Shown here: one piece after another, positions 1-7,222 of the stretch
How the letters are laid out: each line of letters opens with the position of its first letter
How positions within the stretch are numbered: position 1 is the stretch's first letter
Source of the DNA: DATKMG01 sp041476565
Lineage (GTDB): Bacteria > Acidobacteriota > Terriglobia > Versatilivoradales > Versatilivoraceae
NCBI GenBank assembly: GCA_041476565.1
Contig: JBGOTQ010000208.1
Coordinates: 1 to 13,084, forward strand
Length of the DNA stretch: 13,084 bases
Reading direction: 5' to 3'
The notes under the pieces: model-generated
What the model saw: only the letters and a program-made list of their open reading frames with translations
Told to the model about the DNA's origin: nothing
The model's database searches: none
Position numbers and translations under genes: made by a program

Positions 1-756
1 CCATCGGTGCGGGGCCGCTGGGGGGAGTTTACCTTGCGGCGTGTGGTTGAATTGGCCGGTATGACGGCCTACTGTGATTTCTTTGAGCAGGAGAGCTTCA
101 AAGCCGAGGGAGGCTTGTTGCGCCCCGATCTGATCGTCCGCCTCCCCGGCGGAAGAACCATTGTCGTGGACTCCAAAGCCCCACTGCAAGCCTACCTGGA
201 GGCTCTGGACGCGTCTGACGAGGACACCAGACGATTGCGTCTTCAGACTCATGCTCGACAGATCCGATCCCATCTGCAGAGTCTGAGCAGCAAATCCTAT
301 TGGGAGCAATTGGAGCTGACGCCTGAGTTTGTAGTGATGTTTATTCCCGGTGAACCTTTTTATACTGCGGCTGTTGAGCAGGATCCGAAGATCTTTGAAG
401 AAGGCGTCCTTCAAAAAGTCATTCTGGCGACTCCCGTCAGCTTGATCCCATTGATGTTGACCATCGCTTATGGCTGGAAACAAGAGCGACTGTCAGAGAA
501 TGCTCAAAAGATTAGCGAATTGGGAAAGTCGTTGTTTGATCGGCTCTGTACGCTGGGGGGTCACTTCAACGAATTGGGGTCTTCGCTGGGCAAGAGTGTG
601 GATGCCTATAATCGAGCCGTGGGCTCATTGGAGAATCGTGTTCTCGTGGCGGCCCGCAGGTTCAAGGAACTGGGAGTATCGGCTCAGGAAGAAGCACCAG
701 AACTCTCCCCCATCGATATGGAGCCGCGCAAGACCTTGCTGACCAAAATCGATTAA
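1..756 (+). CDS. rmuC: DNA recombination protein RmuC, 3' part (5' end outside the window)
   Basis: The reading frame is open from base 1 and encodes about 251 residues of the C-terminal RmuC domain. It begins with P-S-V-R-G-R-W-G-E and the LRRVVELAGM block that opens the conserved domain in this family. The next block, GGLLRPDLIVRLPGG followed by VVDSKAPL, is the family core and resembles a PD-(D/E)xK nuclease fold. A later segment reads FIPGEPFYTAAVEQDP. The N-terminal membrane/coiled-coil part usual in RmuC is missing because the window starts inside the gene, so an apparent GTG at base 7 is internal and not a real start. RmuC is known from E. coli as a protein limiting recombination at inverted repeats; its biochemical activity is poorly defined. 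The gene converges on purA with 5 bp between the stop codons, and no terminator hairpin is visible in between. Confidence 0.93.
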   Translation, partial: PSVRGRWGEFTLRRVVELAGMTAYCDFFEQESFKAEGGLLRPDLIVRLPGGRTIVVDSKAPLQAYLEALDASDEDTRRLRLQTHARQIRSHLQSLSSKSYWEQLELTPEFVVMFIPGEPFYTAAVEQDPKIFEEGVLQKVILATPVSLIPLMLTIAYGWKQERLSENAQKISELGKSLFDRLCTLGGHFNELGSSLGKSVDAYNRAVGSLENRVLVAARRFKELGVSAQEEAPELSPIDMEPRKTLLTKID

Positions 757-761
757 GAATC

Positions 762-2069
762 TCAGACTTGAAATGTTCTCTGGAGCCAGGAGTCTTTCAA
801 AATGACGGTGTCGTCCCTTTCAGGTCCGGTGGAGATCAAGGAGAATTCAGTTTCAGTAATGTCGGATAGGAGTTTCAAATAGTCTCTGGCCATGATCGGA
901 AGGTCAGCGTAATCGCGAATCCCGGCCGTATTGCTGTTCCACCCTTTCACGCTCCGGTAGATCGGAACTACTGCCTCGAGGACCTTGATTTCCGCCGGGA
1001 ATTCCTTAAGCAGAGCGCCATTGTACTGGTATCCCGTGCACACCTGAATCTCCTTGAAGCCATCGAGCACATCCAGCTTGGTGAGTCCAATCGCTTGCAG
1101 GTTGTTCAACAAGGCAGAGTAATGGGTCGCCGGCCCATCGAACCAGCCGCAACGACGGGGTCGTCCCGTCGAAGCTCCATATTCTATACCTCGCTTTCGA
1201 ATGGTCTCACCTTGGTCTCCGTGGATCTCAGTGGGGAAAGGGCCTCCACCCACGCGAGTGGTGTATGCTTTGGCAATGCCCATGGCTCCAGTAATAAAGG
1301 AAGGGGCCACTCCGGAACCGGTACAAGCGCCCCCGACCGAGGCGCTCGAAGAGGTCACATAAGGATAGGTACCGTGGTCAATATCCAGCAGAGTCCCTTG
1401 CGCGCCTTCGAACAACACCCGCTTCCCGGAACGAATCGCGCCATTTAAGTAGTGAGCCGTATCGGCTACATAGTCCTTCACGAGAGGCGCGAAAGCCAGA
1501 ACCTCCTGATGAATCTTGTTAGGATCAAGCGGCGTGCCTTGGTAGCGTTTCTCGATAAGGCAGTTCTTTTCCTCCACATTGTGGAGAATGATTTCTTTAA
1601 GATGTTCAGCGTCAAACAAATCGATGACACGAACTCCCCGGCGCGCTGTCTTGTCTTCGTAAGCGGGACCAATCCCTCGTGAGGTGGTCCCAATTCTCTT
1701 GGCGCCTCGAGCCTGTTCGGTCGCTTGTTCCAGTGCCCTGTGGTAAGGCAGTATCAGGTGGGCCCGATTGCTGATCAACAGATTTCCCTTGACCTTCATG
1801 CCAGCCCCCTCGAGGAACTGGATCTCATCCAAGAGGGCTGCCGGGTCAATCACGACACCGGACCCAATGACACACACCTTGTCGGGATGCAGGATGCCGG
1901 ACGGGATTAAGTGGAGAACGAATTTCTTCCCCGCGACCATGACGGTGTGGCCGGCATTATGGCCCCCTTGATATCGCACGACAATGTCAAACCTTTCGGT
2001 CAGAAGATCGACGACTTTTCCTTTGCCCTCGTCACCCCATTGAGCGCCGATAACCACAAGATTCGCCAT
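762..2069 (-). CDS. purA: Adenylosuccinate synthetase PurA
   Basis: A complete 435-residue protein of normal family length. It joins IMP and aspartate using GTP to make adenylosuccinate, the first committed step from IMP to AMP, in the cytoplasm. The N-terminal phosphate loop GDEGKGK is at residues 12-18, with Asp13 and His41 (in GGHNAGHT) at the same numbers as the catalytic pair in the E. coli enzyme. Other family blocks are GTTSRGIGPAYEDK, the TSSSASVGGACTGSG stretch, the aspartate-binding region near STGRPRRCGW, and STGPERDDT near the C-terminus for guanine binding. The ATG start is supported by GAGGA a few bases upstream on the minus strand. trxA ends 34 bp upstream on the same strand, so trxA-purA probably form one transcript. 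The gene converges with rmuC. Confidence 0.97.
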   Translation of the reverse strand: MANLVVIGAQWGDEGKGKVVDLLTERFDIVVRYQGGHNAGHTVMVAGKKFVLHLIPSGILHPDKVCVIGSGVVIDPAALLDEIQFLEGAGMKVKGNLLISNRAHLILPYHRALEQATEQARGAKRIGTTSRGIGPAYEDKTARRGVRVIDLFDAEHLKEIILHNVEEKNCLIEKRYQGTPLDPNKIHQEVLAFAPLVKDYVADTAHYLNGAIRSGKRVLFEGAQGTLLDIDHGTYPYVTSSSASVGGACTGSGVAPSFITGAMGIAKAYTTRVGGGPFPTEIHGDQGETIRKRGIEYGASTGRPRRCGWFDGPATHYSALLNNLQAIGLTKLDVLDGFKEIQVCTGYQYNGALLKEFPAEIKVLEAVVPIYRSVKGWNSNTAGIRDYADLPIMARDYLKLLSDITETEFSLISTGPERDDTVILKDSWLQRTFQV

Positions 2070-2103
2070 AGTCTCTGTCCTCTAACCCTGACCCTCTGCC
2101 TGT

Positions 2104-2430
2104 TTACAGATGCTTGTCGAGAAATTTTGCAATTGCATCTTTGGTGGCAGCCCCTACAATTTGTTCTCTGACTGTCCCACCTTTGAAAAGCAAGAGAGTC
2201 GGAATCCCCTTAATGTTGTACCTGGATGAGGTAGAAATGTTCTGATCGACATTCAATTTCATGACCTTCACGCGGCCCAGGTAGTCTCTGGCGACTGCGT
2301 CTAACGTCGGAGCCAGAGCTAAGCAAGGGGCACACCACTCAGCCCAGAAATCCACCAACACAGGCAGGTTCGATTTCAGGACTTCGGAATCAAAACTGGC
2401 GTCAGTAATGTCAGCGGTATTCGCTCCCAT
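2104..2430 (-). CDS. trxA: Thioredoxin TrxA
   Basis: With the start chosen here this is a 108-residue thioredoxin, the usual single-domain length. The active site is FWAEWCAPC with the redox cysteines at residues 33 and 36; the second position after the first cysteine is Ala-Pro instead of the classical Gly-Pro. The cis-proline (GIPTLLLF) is at residue 77, and the protein ends in a thioredoxin-like helix (AIAKFLDKHL). It should act as a cytoplasmic disulfide reductase. An ATG two codons upstream (2436) also lies in frame, but the GGAGG Shine-Dalgarno abuts that codon directly, while it sits 6 bases before the ATG at 2430, so the downstream start is preferred. It precedes purA by 34 bp on the same strand. 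Confidence 0.94.
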   Translation of the reverse strand: MGANTADITDASFDSEVLKSNLPVLVDFWAEWCAPCLALAPTLDAVARDYLGRVKVMKLNVDQNISTSSRYNIKGIPTLLLFKGGTVREQIVGAATKDAIAKFLDKHL

Positions 2431-2442
2431 CAACATCCTCCA
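2431..2442 (-). promoter_or_regulatory. Ribosome binding site that decides the trxA start
   Basis: On the minus strand GGAGG is followed by ATGTTG and then a second ATG. The spacing to the first ATG is zero, which is too close for initiation; the spacing to the second is 6 bases, which is near optimal. This places the trxA start at 2430, giving 108 residues instead of 110. Confidence 0.75.
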
Positions 2443-2656
2443 TCAGATTAGTGCCACCTTGGTGGAAACACGAACTGGCTACCGGTCATGAGGCTGGCCT
2501 GAGGAGATTTCTGCGCGAGGCCTCAGTCTCTTCCAAATCAAACTCCGGGGGGTTGGATCAGCCGCGCCCAAGTGGGTCAACGTTGTGTGTCTGTCTGCGG
2601 TTGGCACACACAGTAGGGAAGATGACGCTCCCGAGCAAACGGCTCTTGCCTAAGGT
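2431..2656. other. Intergenic gap between glgA and trxA
   Basis: This 226 bp region should contain the trxA-purA promoter on the minus strand. I see no coding region I can support and no hairpin followed by a T run on either strand. A 6 bp stem (2585-2590 with 2606-2611, GTGTGT/ACACAC, 15-base loop) is present but weak. TAATCT on the minus strand just upstream of the trxA ribosome site could be a -10 box, without a convincing -35. Confidence 0.4.
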
Positions 2657-4090
2657 TCAAGTCGCAATCAATGACTGGTATAACGCCAGGTATTTTTCTG
2701 CCGACCGGGTCCAGGAAAAATCACACCCCATACATCGTTTCATCAGACTCAGCCAGGCCTGCTGATTGCTGTAAACTCTAGCAGCCCGCCGTACCGCTTC
2801 TAGCAAGTCCTCCGGTACATACCGGGTGAATTTAAATCCGTTCCCCCCGGAGGGTTCCTCATACTCGGTGATGGTATCGTCCAGTCCGCCAGTCGCCCGG
2901 ACGATCGGCACCGTCCCATACTTTAAGGAGTAGATCTGATTGAGACCGCAGGGTTCGAAGCGTGAGGGCATCAGAAACATGTCTGCCCCGGCCTCAATCT
3001 TGTGTGCCAGCCGGTCATCATACACAATCTTGACACCGACGTAGAGAGGGTATTTTTGATGAAGCTCTAATAAATAACGGCAGTATCGTTCTTCCCCGGT
3101 GCCCAAAATGACCATCGAGAGTCCATCCGCGACAATAGTGTCGGCGGTCAAGGTTAGAAGGTCAAATCCCTTTTGGTCCGCCAAGCGAGAAATCATTCCG
3201 ATCAAAGGGCGGGCTGAAGAATCTTCAATGCCAAATTCCCGGAGGACGTCCCGCTTGCAGAGCCTCTTGCCTTCAAGATTCTCAGCTGAGTAATTGGCTG
3301 CGATCCGCGTATCGGTCAGCGGATCCCACATCGAATAATCCACTCCATTCATGATCCCTACCAGGTCGCGAGACCTCTTTCGCAGAACCCCTTCGAGGCC
3401 GAACCCGAATTCCGGTGTCTGGATTTCTTGACTGTACTTCTGGCTTACGGTCGTGAGCTTGTCGGCAAACACAATTCCAGCTTTGAGAAAGTTCACGTTC
3501 CCATAGAACTCCAACTGGTCGGTATTGAAGAGGGAATCCGGCAACGATACAGCCGACATTACAGCTCGCGGGAAAATTCCCTGGAAAGCCTGGTTGTGAA
3601 TAGTCAACAGCGTCCTTGTCCGGGCAAAGAAGGGGTCCTGCGAGTAGTGGAGCTTCAGATAGACGGGGAGCAGTGCGGTCTGCCAATCGTTGCAGTGAAT
3701 GATCTCCGGCGCCCTGGTAGCCCGCTTGGCCAATTCGATTGCCGCCCAGCATAGGAAAGCAAACCGTTCTGCGTTGTCAGGATAATCCTGGTTCGACACT
3801 CGATATAAGGCTTCCCGGTCATAGTACGGTGGGTAGTCCAGCAGGAAGTAGTGGACATCGCCACCACTTTCAGGCTCACTAACCGATCCGAATTTAAAGG
3901 AGCGCCCCATGGGAACCGTGAGGCTCGGAATAATCACTTTGCCTTCCAGGTTGCCTCGATATCTGGGGAGAACGATTGCGACTTCGTGTCCCAGCTTTTT
4001 CAGGGATTTGGGAAGTGATCCCACCACATCCCCCAGTCCCCCGGTTTTTGAGAAGGGAACCGCTTCCGAAGAAACGTACATGATACGCAT
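2657..4090 (-). CDS. glgA: Glycogen synthase GlgA (ADP-glucose type, GT5)
   Basis: A 477-residue starch/glycogen synthase that transfers glucose from ADP-glucose to the non-reducing end of an alpha-1,4-glucan in the cytoplasm. The N-terminus MRIMYVSSEAVPFSKTGGLG contains the KTGGL ADP-glucose-binding loop at residues 15-19. The C-terminal Rossmann half carries MPSRFEPCGLNQIYSLKYG with the conserved FEPCG glutamate near residue 379, followed by TGGLDDT. The frame is open 32 codons further upstream, but that extension has no family similarity, and a GGGAGGA Shine-Dalgarno sits about 8 bases before the ATG at 4090; the resulting length matches bacterial GlgA. No other glg gene is in the window. 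It is divergent from rsmA and separated from trxA by 226 bp. Confidence 0.96.
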   Translation of the reverse strand: MRIMYVSSEAVPFSKTGGLGDVVGSLPKSLKKLGHEVAIVLPRYRGNLEGKVIIPSLTVPMGRSFKFGSVSEPESGGDVHYFLLDYPPYYDREALYRVSNQDYPDNAERFAFLCWAAIELAKRATRAPEIIHCNDWQTALLPVYLKLHYSQDPFFARTRTLLTIHNQAFQGIFPRAVMSAVSLPDSLFNTDQLEFYGNVNFLKAGIVFADKLTTVSQKYSQEIQTPEFGFGLEGVLRKRSRDLVGIMNGVDYSMWDPLTDTRIAANYSAENLEGKRLCKRDVLREFGIEDSSARPLIGMISRLADQKGFDLLTLTADTIVADGLSMVILGTGEERYCRYLLELHQKYPLYVGVKIVYDDRLAHKIEAGADMFLMPSRFEPCGLNQIYSLKYGTVPIVRATGGLDDTITEYEEPSGGNGFKFTRYVPEDLLEAVRRAARVYSNQQAWLSLMKRCMGCDFSWTRSAEKYLALYQSLIAT

Positions 4091-4306
4091 CGGATCTTCC
4101 TCCCAATGAGAGAGTCTGATAATCTCAGGGGGTTTGGAGAAAGAGGGGAGGTCCCATAACAGGAGGATGGCCTCCGCCCTTCTCAAATCCTCTTCTCGCG
4201 CTGGAAACAGCCTGGTGGAGGCCAGTCTGGCGCCTCGGGATCCGGTTCTATCCCAGAAACGTCATTCCAGTGCTGTCCTGCGAGCTAAAGTATAGTAATT
4301 GCACTA
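4091..4306. promoter_or_regulatory. Divergent control region between glgA and rsmA
   Basis: These 216 bp separate two genes that are transcribed away from each other, so both promoters should lie here. The glgA Shine-Dalgarno occupies the left end (minus strand). On the right, a clear AT-rich -10-like hexamer faces rsmA. No coding region or strong hairpin is visible in the middle part. Confidence 0.5.
4291..4296 (+). promoter_or_regulatory. Probable -10 box of rsmA
   Basis: TATAGT matches the sigma70 -10 consensus at five of six bases and sits in an AT-rich patch of an otherwise GC-balanced region. No good -35 is present 16-18 bp upstream. A start of transcription 6-8 bases downstream would fall at about 4302-4305, only 2-8 bases before the two adjacent ATG codons of rsmA, leaving no room for a Shine-Dalgarno. 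Confidence 0.4.
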
Positions 4307-5134
4307 ATGATGCAACAAAAACACATCCGCCCGATCAAGAGCCTGGGACAACACTTCCTGCACGATCCCCGCCTGATCCGGCAAATCATTCAGAGCTTGA
4401 AATTAGTCCCTGACGATGTAGTTTTAGAGATCGGGTTTGGAACGGGGGCTTTGACAAGAGAGATTGTGGGAAAAGTCCGAGACTACATTGGAGTTGAGAT
4501 TGACAAGGGACTCCATGGAGAGATCTCGGCACTTGCAGGTCCACACGCTCTTTTCCTTAACCAGGACATCCTGAGTCTGGACCTGGCACTATTGTGGCAA
4601 AAGTACTCTGTATCTGGCGGGAGATTCAAAGTAGTTGGAAATCTGCCGTATTACATTTCCTCGCCAATTCTCCAGTATCTCGCGCACTACTCGTCATGGT
4701 TGAGCCTGGCAGTCGTCATGCTTCAGTCTGAGGTGGCTGACAGACTCACGGCCTCCCCCGGTACTAAATCTTACGGCGTGCTGACCCTGCTTGTTCAATA
4801 CTACTTTCGGGTGAAAGAACTGTTCGCTGTCTCCCCACGCGCTTTCAGCCCTGCACCTCAAGTCTATTCCAAGGTCCTGGAGCTTAGCCCATTGAAGTCC
4901 AAGGTATTTAATTCAGAGGAGGAAACAGACTTTTTTCAATTTGCCAAACAAGCCTTTTCTCACAGACGGAAGACTCTCCTGAACTGTTTGAAAGGATACC
5001 GGGATTACAGTCCTCCACAGATAGAAAAACATTTGGTGGTTCTAAAATTTCCAGCCAACATTCGGGCAGAAGCCTTGGCACTCGCGGATTTGATTGCCCT
5101 CTACCAGAATATGAGGAGACAGGAGGTTCCGTAA
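4307..5134 (+). CDS. rsmA: 16S rRNA (adenine-N6,N6)-dimethyltransferase RsmA/KsgA
   Basis: A 275-residue methyltransferase that dimethylates the two adjacent adenines in the 3'-terminal helix 45 of 16S rRNA, using S-adenosylmethionine, late in small-subunit assembly. KSLGQHFL at residues 11-18 is the family N-terminal signature. The SAM loop EIGFGTGALT is at 41-50, the acidic VEID after strand 2 at 63-66, and the catalytic NLPYY at 112-116. The C-terminal RNA-binding block HRRKTLLN is at 219-226. Two ATG codons in a row (4307 and 4310) could serve as the start, and no Shine-Dalgarno precedes either. The stop codon TAA at 5132-5134 lies inside the left copy of a 9 bp target duplication, so an insertion hit the very end of this gene without changing its product. 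Confidence 0.96.
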   Translation: MMQQKHIRPIKSLGQHFLHDPRLIRQIIQSLKLVPDDVVLEIGFGTGALTREIVGKVRDYIGVEIDKGLHGEISALAGPHALFLNQDILSLDLALLWQKYSVSGGRFKVVGNLPYYISSPILQYLAHYSSWLSLAVVMLQSEVADRLTASPGTKSYGVLTLLVQYYFRVKELFAVSPRAFSPAPQVYSKVLELSPLKSKVFNSEEETDFFQFAKQAFSHRRKTLLNCLKGYRDYSPPQIEKHLVVLKFPANIRAEALALADLIALYQNMRRQEVP

Positions 5135-5135
5135 C
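5127..5135. repeat. Target-site duplication, left copy (TTCCGTAAC)
   Basis: TTCCGTAAC directly abuts the left inverted-repeat end of the inserted element and recurs exactly at 5467-5475, directly abutting the right end. It includes the last sense codon and stop codon of rsmA. A nine-base duplication is within the range known for several DDE-type transposase families. Confidence 0.88.
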
Positions 5136-5155
5136 GGGCGCAATCAATAGTGGCG
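5136..5155 (+). repeat. Left terminal inverted repeat of the MITE-like element
   Basis: Begins GGGCGCAATCAA and ends AGTGGCG. It pairs with 5447-5466 with mismatches only at positions 4 and 13. Similarity continues inwards more loosely (AAGGGTGG against the complement AAGGATGG). Confidence 0.85.
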
Positions 5156-5210
5156 GACAAGAAGGGTGGAAGACGTCCTGAAAGGACGAGAGAGATTAGC
5201 CTGGGGTTGA

Positions 5211-5230
5211 GCGGCGACGACGTTCGCCGC
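5211..5230. repeat. Hairpin in the left arm of the MITE-like element
   Basis: GCGGCGA at 5211-5217 pairs perfectly with TCGCCGC at 5224-5230 across a 6-base loop. It lies between the arm motif ATTAGCC and a CCCCTGG block, a position mirrored by the GC hairpin of the right arm. Confidence 0.7.
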
Positions 5231-5290
5231 GATACCCCTGGTAGCGGATTCACAACGGGTCAGCACCCTGGCGGGGTGTGGGAATCTTCT

Positions 5291-5309
5291 GGCACCCTTC
5301 CAGGGTGCC
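5291..5309. repeat. Central hairpin of the MITE-like element
   Basis: GGCACCCT at 5291-5298 pairs perfectly with AGGGTGCC at 5302-5309 across a 3-base loop, close to the middle of the element. A weaker relative, CACCC with GGGTG at 5264-5278, lies just to its left. There is no T run after it, so it is not a classical terminator. Confidence 0.75.
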
Positions 5310-5350
5310 CGCCTATTGAGGTCCTAATTCCAGGGGCTGCACGCACTGGC

Positions 5351-5371
5351 GCGGGGGACCGCTGTCCCCGC
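5351..5371. repeat. Hairpin in the right arm of the MITE-like element
   Basis: GCGGGGGAC at 5351-5359 pairs with GTCCCCGC at 5364-5371 with one bulged G and a 4-base loop. A further stem, CTGAAGGCT (5389-5397) with AGCTTTCAG (5403-5411) and one G-T pair, follows within the same arm. Confidence 0.7.
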
Positions 5372-5446
5372 CCATGGCTAATTTCTGTCTGAAGGCTTCT
5401 CGAGCTTTCAGCTTCGGGACGTGCCGTCGTCAGAATCCATCCTTTT

Positions 5447-5466
5447 CGCCACTTTTGATTGCACCC
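5447..5466 (-). repeat. Right terminal inverted repeat of the MITE-like element
   Basis: Its reverse complement begins GGGTGCAATCAA and ends AGTGGCG, matching the left end at 18 of 20 bases. The outer end is followed immediately by the right copy of TTCCGTAAC. Confidence 0.85.
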
Positions 5467-5475
5467 TTCCGTAAC
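5467..5475. repeat. Target-site duplication, right copy (TTCCGTAAC)
   Basis: An exact copy of 5127-5135 directly after the right inverted repeat. The following bases (CGGCATCAACTAGG) are presumably the original sequence downstream of rsmA. Confidence 0.88.
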
Positions 5476-5502
5476 CGGCATCAACTAGGCAGGGTCCATT
5501 TG

Positions 5503-5511
5503 TGCTAGTAT
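5503..5511 (+). promoter_or_regulatory. Possible extended -10 promoter of rnj
   Basis: TG-C-TAGTAT has the TGn extension plus a hexamer with four matches to TATAAT, about 38 bp before the rnj start and just outside the right end of the inserted element. There is no clear -35. It could let rnj be transcribed independently of rsmA. Confidence 0.3.
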
Positions 5512-5537
5512 TGAGCCACGATTTTATGGAAGAGATT

Positions 5538-5551
5538 GAGGTCCCCCATTG
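5538..5551 (+). promoter_or_regulatory. Ribosome binding site and TTG start codon of rnj
   Basis: GAGG at 5538-5541 lies 7 bases before TTG at 5549. The only nearby ATG (5526) is out of frame, and the next in-frame ATG (residue 12) would cut into the conserved MGGLGE block, so TTG is the likely start. Confidence 0.7.
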
Positions 5552-7222
5552 AGTTCTGCAAAGTTTATTGAAGCCATTCCCATGGGAGGGTTGGGCGAGT
5601 TCGGAATGAACATGATGGTCCTGCGTTGCGAGGATCAGATGCTCATCATCGACTCAGGACAGATGTTTCCCGACGAGGAGTTACTGGGAATTGACACGAT
5701 TGTGCCTGAAACCGCGTTCCTGGAAGAAAATGCTGGACGAATTCAAGGCATTATCCTGACTCACGGCCACGAAGATCACATCGGGGCCCTTCCTTATATT
5801 CTCCCGCCCCTTCTGCATGTTCCCATCTACGGCACCCGGTTTACCCTGGGCCTCGTGTCCGCCAAATTGGAGGAACATGGTCTGCTGAAAGAAGCCAAGC
5901 TGAGGACGGTAGTGCCGCGGCAGATCGAACAGCTTGGTGTTTTCAAAGTGGAATTTATCCACGTCACTCACAGTATTGTCGATGCGGTCATGCTGGCTAT
6001 CACAACCCCTGTGGGAACGATCCTTTATACGGGGGATTTCAAAGTTGACTTGTCTCCTACGATTGGCGAGACCATCGACCTGCCCACCATCGCGGAATAC
6101 GGCAAGCGAGGGGTTTTAGCTCTCTTTTCTGACAGCACGAACAGCGACCGGCTTGGTACCACCCCTTCTGAGACGGCGGTGATCGAGCGGATGGATGAAC
6201 TCTTTCATCAGGCTCGAAAGAAGGTGATTGTCTCTTGTTTCTCCTCGTCGATTCACCGGATTCAGATCATATTCGACCTCTCCAACAAGTACGGCCGCAA
6301 AGTTGTCCTGGCCGGGCGCGGGATGCTGGCCAATGTGAAGATTGCCAATGACTTGGGTTATCTGAGAATCCCCGATGGGGTCTTGATTCGCCCGCAGGAT
6401 GCAAGAAAGGTTCCCCCACACGAAGTGACCTTGCTGATGACGGGCAGCCAGGGGGAACCGATGGCAGCCTTGCCGAGGCTGGCCCTGGACAATTTCAAGA
6501 ACATTGAAGTCGAGGCCGGAGACATCGTGGTGCTCTCAGCGCGGAAGATCCCGGGAAATGAAAAACGGATCGGACGCATGACCAACCACCTCTATAAACG
6601 GGGGGCTCACGTCTACGGCGAGGATGGTTCACGGCCTCCGGTGCATGTTTCCGGCCATGCCAGTGCCGAAGAGCTCAAGCTAATGCTCAGTCTGGCGCGT
6701 CCCCGGTACTTTGTGCCGATTCACGGCGAGTATCGCCAGTTGTATCGCCACGCGGAACTGGCGCGGGAGGTGCTGGCTGAGAACACCGAGATATTGATTG
6801 CTGAAACGGGTGACCGGATCCAACTCAGCCCGGAAGAGGCCGTGATTGCTGGCAAGGTGCCAGTTGGGCGGGTTTTTATCGACGAAGGCAGTCTGGATGA
6901 AGTCGAAGAGGTAGTAGTGCGGGATCGGCGTCATCTTTCCGAAGACGGCATCGTTCTCCCGGTCCTGGCCATCAATAAGGTGACCGGGAAATTGGAGACC
7001 CCTCCTGAGATCATCACTCGGGGATTCATGTCGGTAGAAGAGGAAGACTCGTTAATCGATGATGCCAGGAATCGAGTGATCGCGACGCTGGAGGAGTCCT
7101 CCGTGGAGGAGAGAACCGACTGGGCGGTCATCAAAGAGAAAATTAGAACAGACCTTCGGCGGTTCCTCTACAAGGAAACAGCCAAACGTCCCCTGGTGAT
7201 GCCAGTGATCTTGGAGATATAG
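5549..7222 (+). CDS. rnj: Ribonuclease J (metallo-beta-lactamase / beta-CASP RNase)
   Basis: A 557-residue RNase J, normal length for the family, acting in the cytoplasm as a combined endonuclease and 5'-3' exonuclease in mRNA turnover and rRNA maturation. The N-terminal block IPMGGLGEFGMNMMVL opens the metallo-beta-lactamase fold. The zinc ligands are visible as THGHEDH (His72, His74, Asp76, His77), His141 in HVTHSIVDA, and Asp163 in YTGDFKVD. The beta-CASP part follows, with HVSGHAS near residues 366-372 and PIHGEYRQL, including His392, which close the active site. A C-terminal domain of about 100 residues follows, ending in a basic, helix-rich tail. The start is TTG, supported by GAGG 7 bases upstream; no in-frame ATG fits the family N-terminus. 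The last base of its TAG stop is also the first base of the heptamer array. Confidence 0.96.
   Translation: MSSAKFIEAIPMGGLGEFGMNMMVLRCEDQMLIIDSGQMFPDEELLGIDTIVPETAFLEENAGRIQGIILTHGHEDHIGALPYILPPLLHVPIYGTRFTLGLVSAKLEEHGLLKEAKLRTVVPRQIEQLGVFKVEFIHVTHSIVDAVMLAITTPVGTILYTGDFKVDLSPTIGETIDLPTIAEYGKRGVLALFSDSTNSDRLGTTPSETAVIERMDELFHQARKKVIVSCFSSSIHRIQIIFDLSNKYGRKVVLAGRGMLANVKIANDLGYLRIPDGVLIRPQDARKVPPHEVTLLMTGSQGEPMAALPRLALDNFKNIEVEAGDIVVLSARKIPGNEKRIGRMTNHLYKRGAHVYGEDGSRPPVHVSGHASAEELKLMLSLARPRYFVPIHGEYRQLYRHAELAREVLAENTEILIAETGDRIQLSPEEAVIAGKVPVGRVFIDEGSLDEVEEVVVRDRRHLSEDGIVLPVLAINKVTGKLETPPEIITRGFMSVEEEDSLIDDARNRVIATLEESSVEERTDWAVIKEKIRTDLRRFLYKETAKRPLVMPVILEI

Larger units (their letters stand above)
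5136..5466. mobile_element. MITE-like non-autonomous element with terminal inverted repeats, 331 bp
   Basis: The left end (5136-5155) and the reverse complement of the right end (5447-5466) match at 18 of 20 bases, and both ends abut a perfect 9 bp direct repeat. The interior is also a long imperfect inverted repeat. ACGTCC plus ATTAGCC in the left arm (5173-5178, 5195-5201) recur in the same order in the complement of the right arm (GGCTAAT at 5376-5382, GGGACGT at 5416-5422). Several nested GC-rich hairpins lie inside. An open frame of 80 codons runs through it, but it looks like a by-product of the GC-rich palindromes and resembles no family I know. No transposase is encoded, so mobility would need one supplied elsewhere. 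Removing the element and one copy of the duplication leaves about 74 bp between rsmA and rnj. Confidence 0.85.

Noticed and set aside
2585..2611. Stem GTGTGT/ACACAC as a terminator between glgA and trxA
   Set aside because: Only 6 bp with a 15-base loop and no T run on either strand.
4091..4186. N-terminal extension of GlgA by 32 residues
   Set aside because: The extension lacks family similarity, and a good Shine-Dalgarno supports the ATG at 4090, giving the usual length.
5150..5392. An 80-codon open frame between rsmA and rnj
   Set aside because: It lies wholly inside the inverted-repeat element, its composition follows the GC-rich hairpins, it resembles no family I know, and its start lies within the left terminal repeat.
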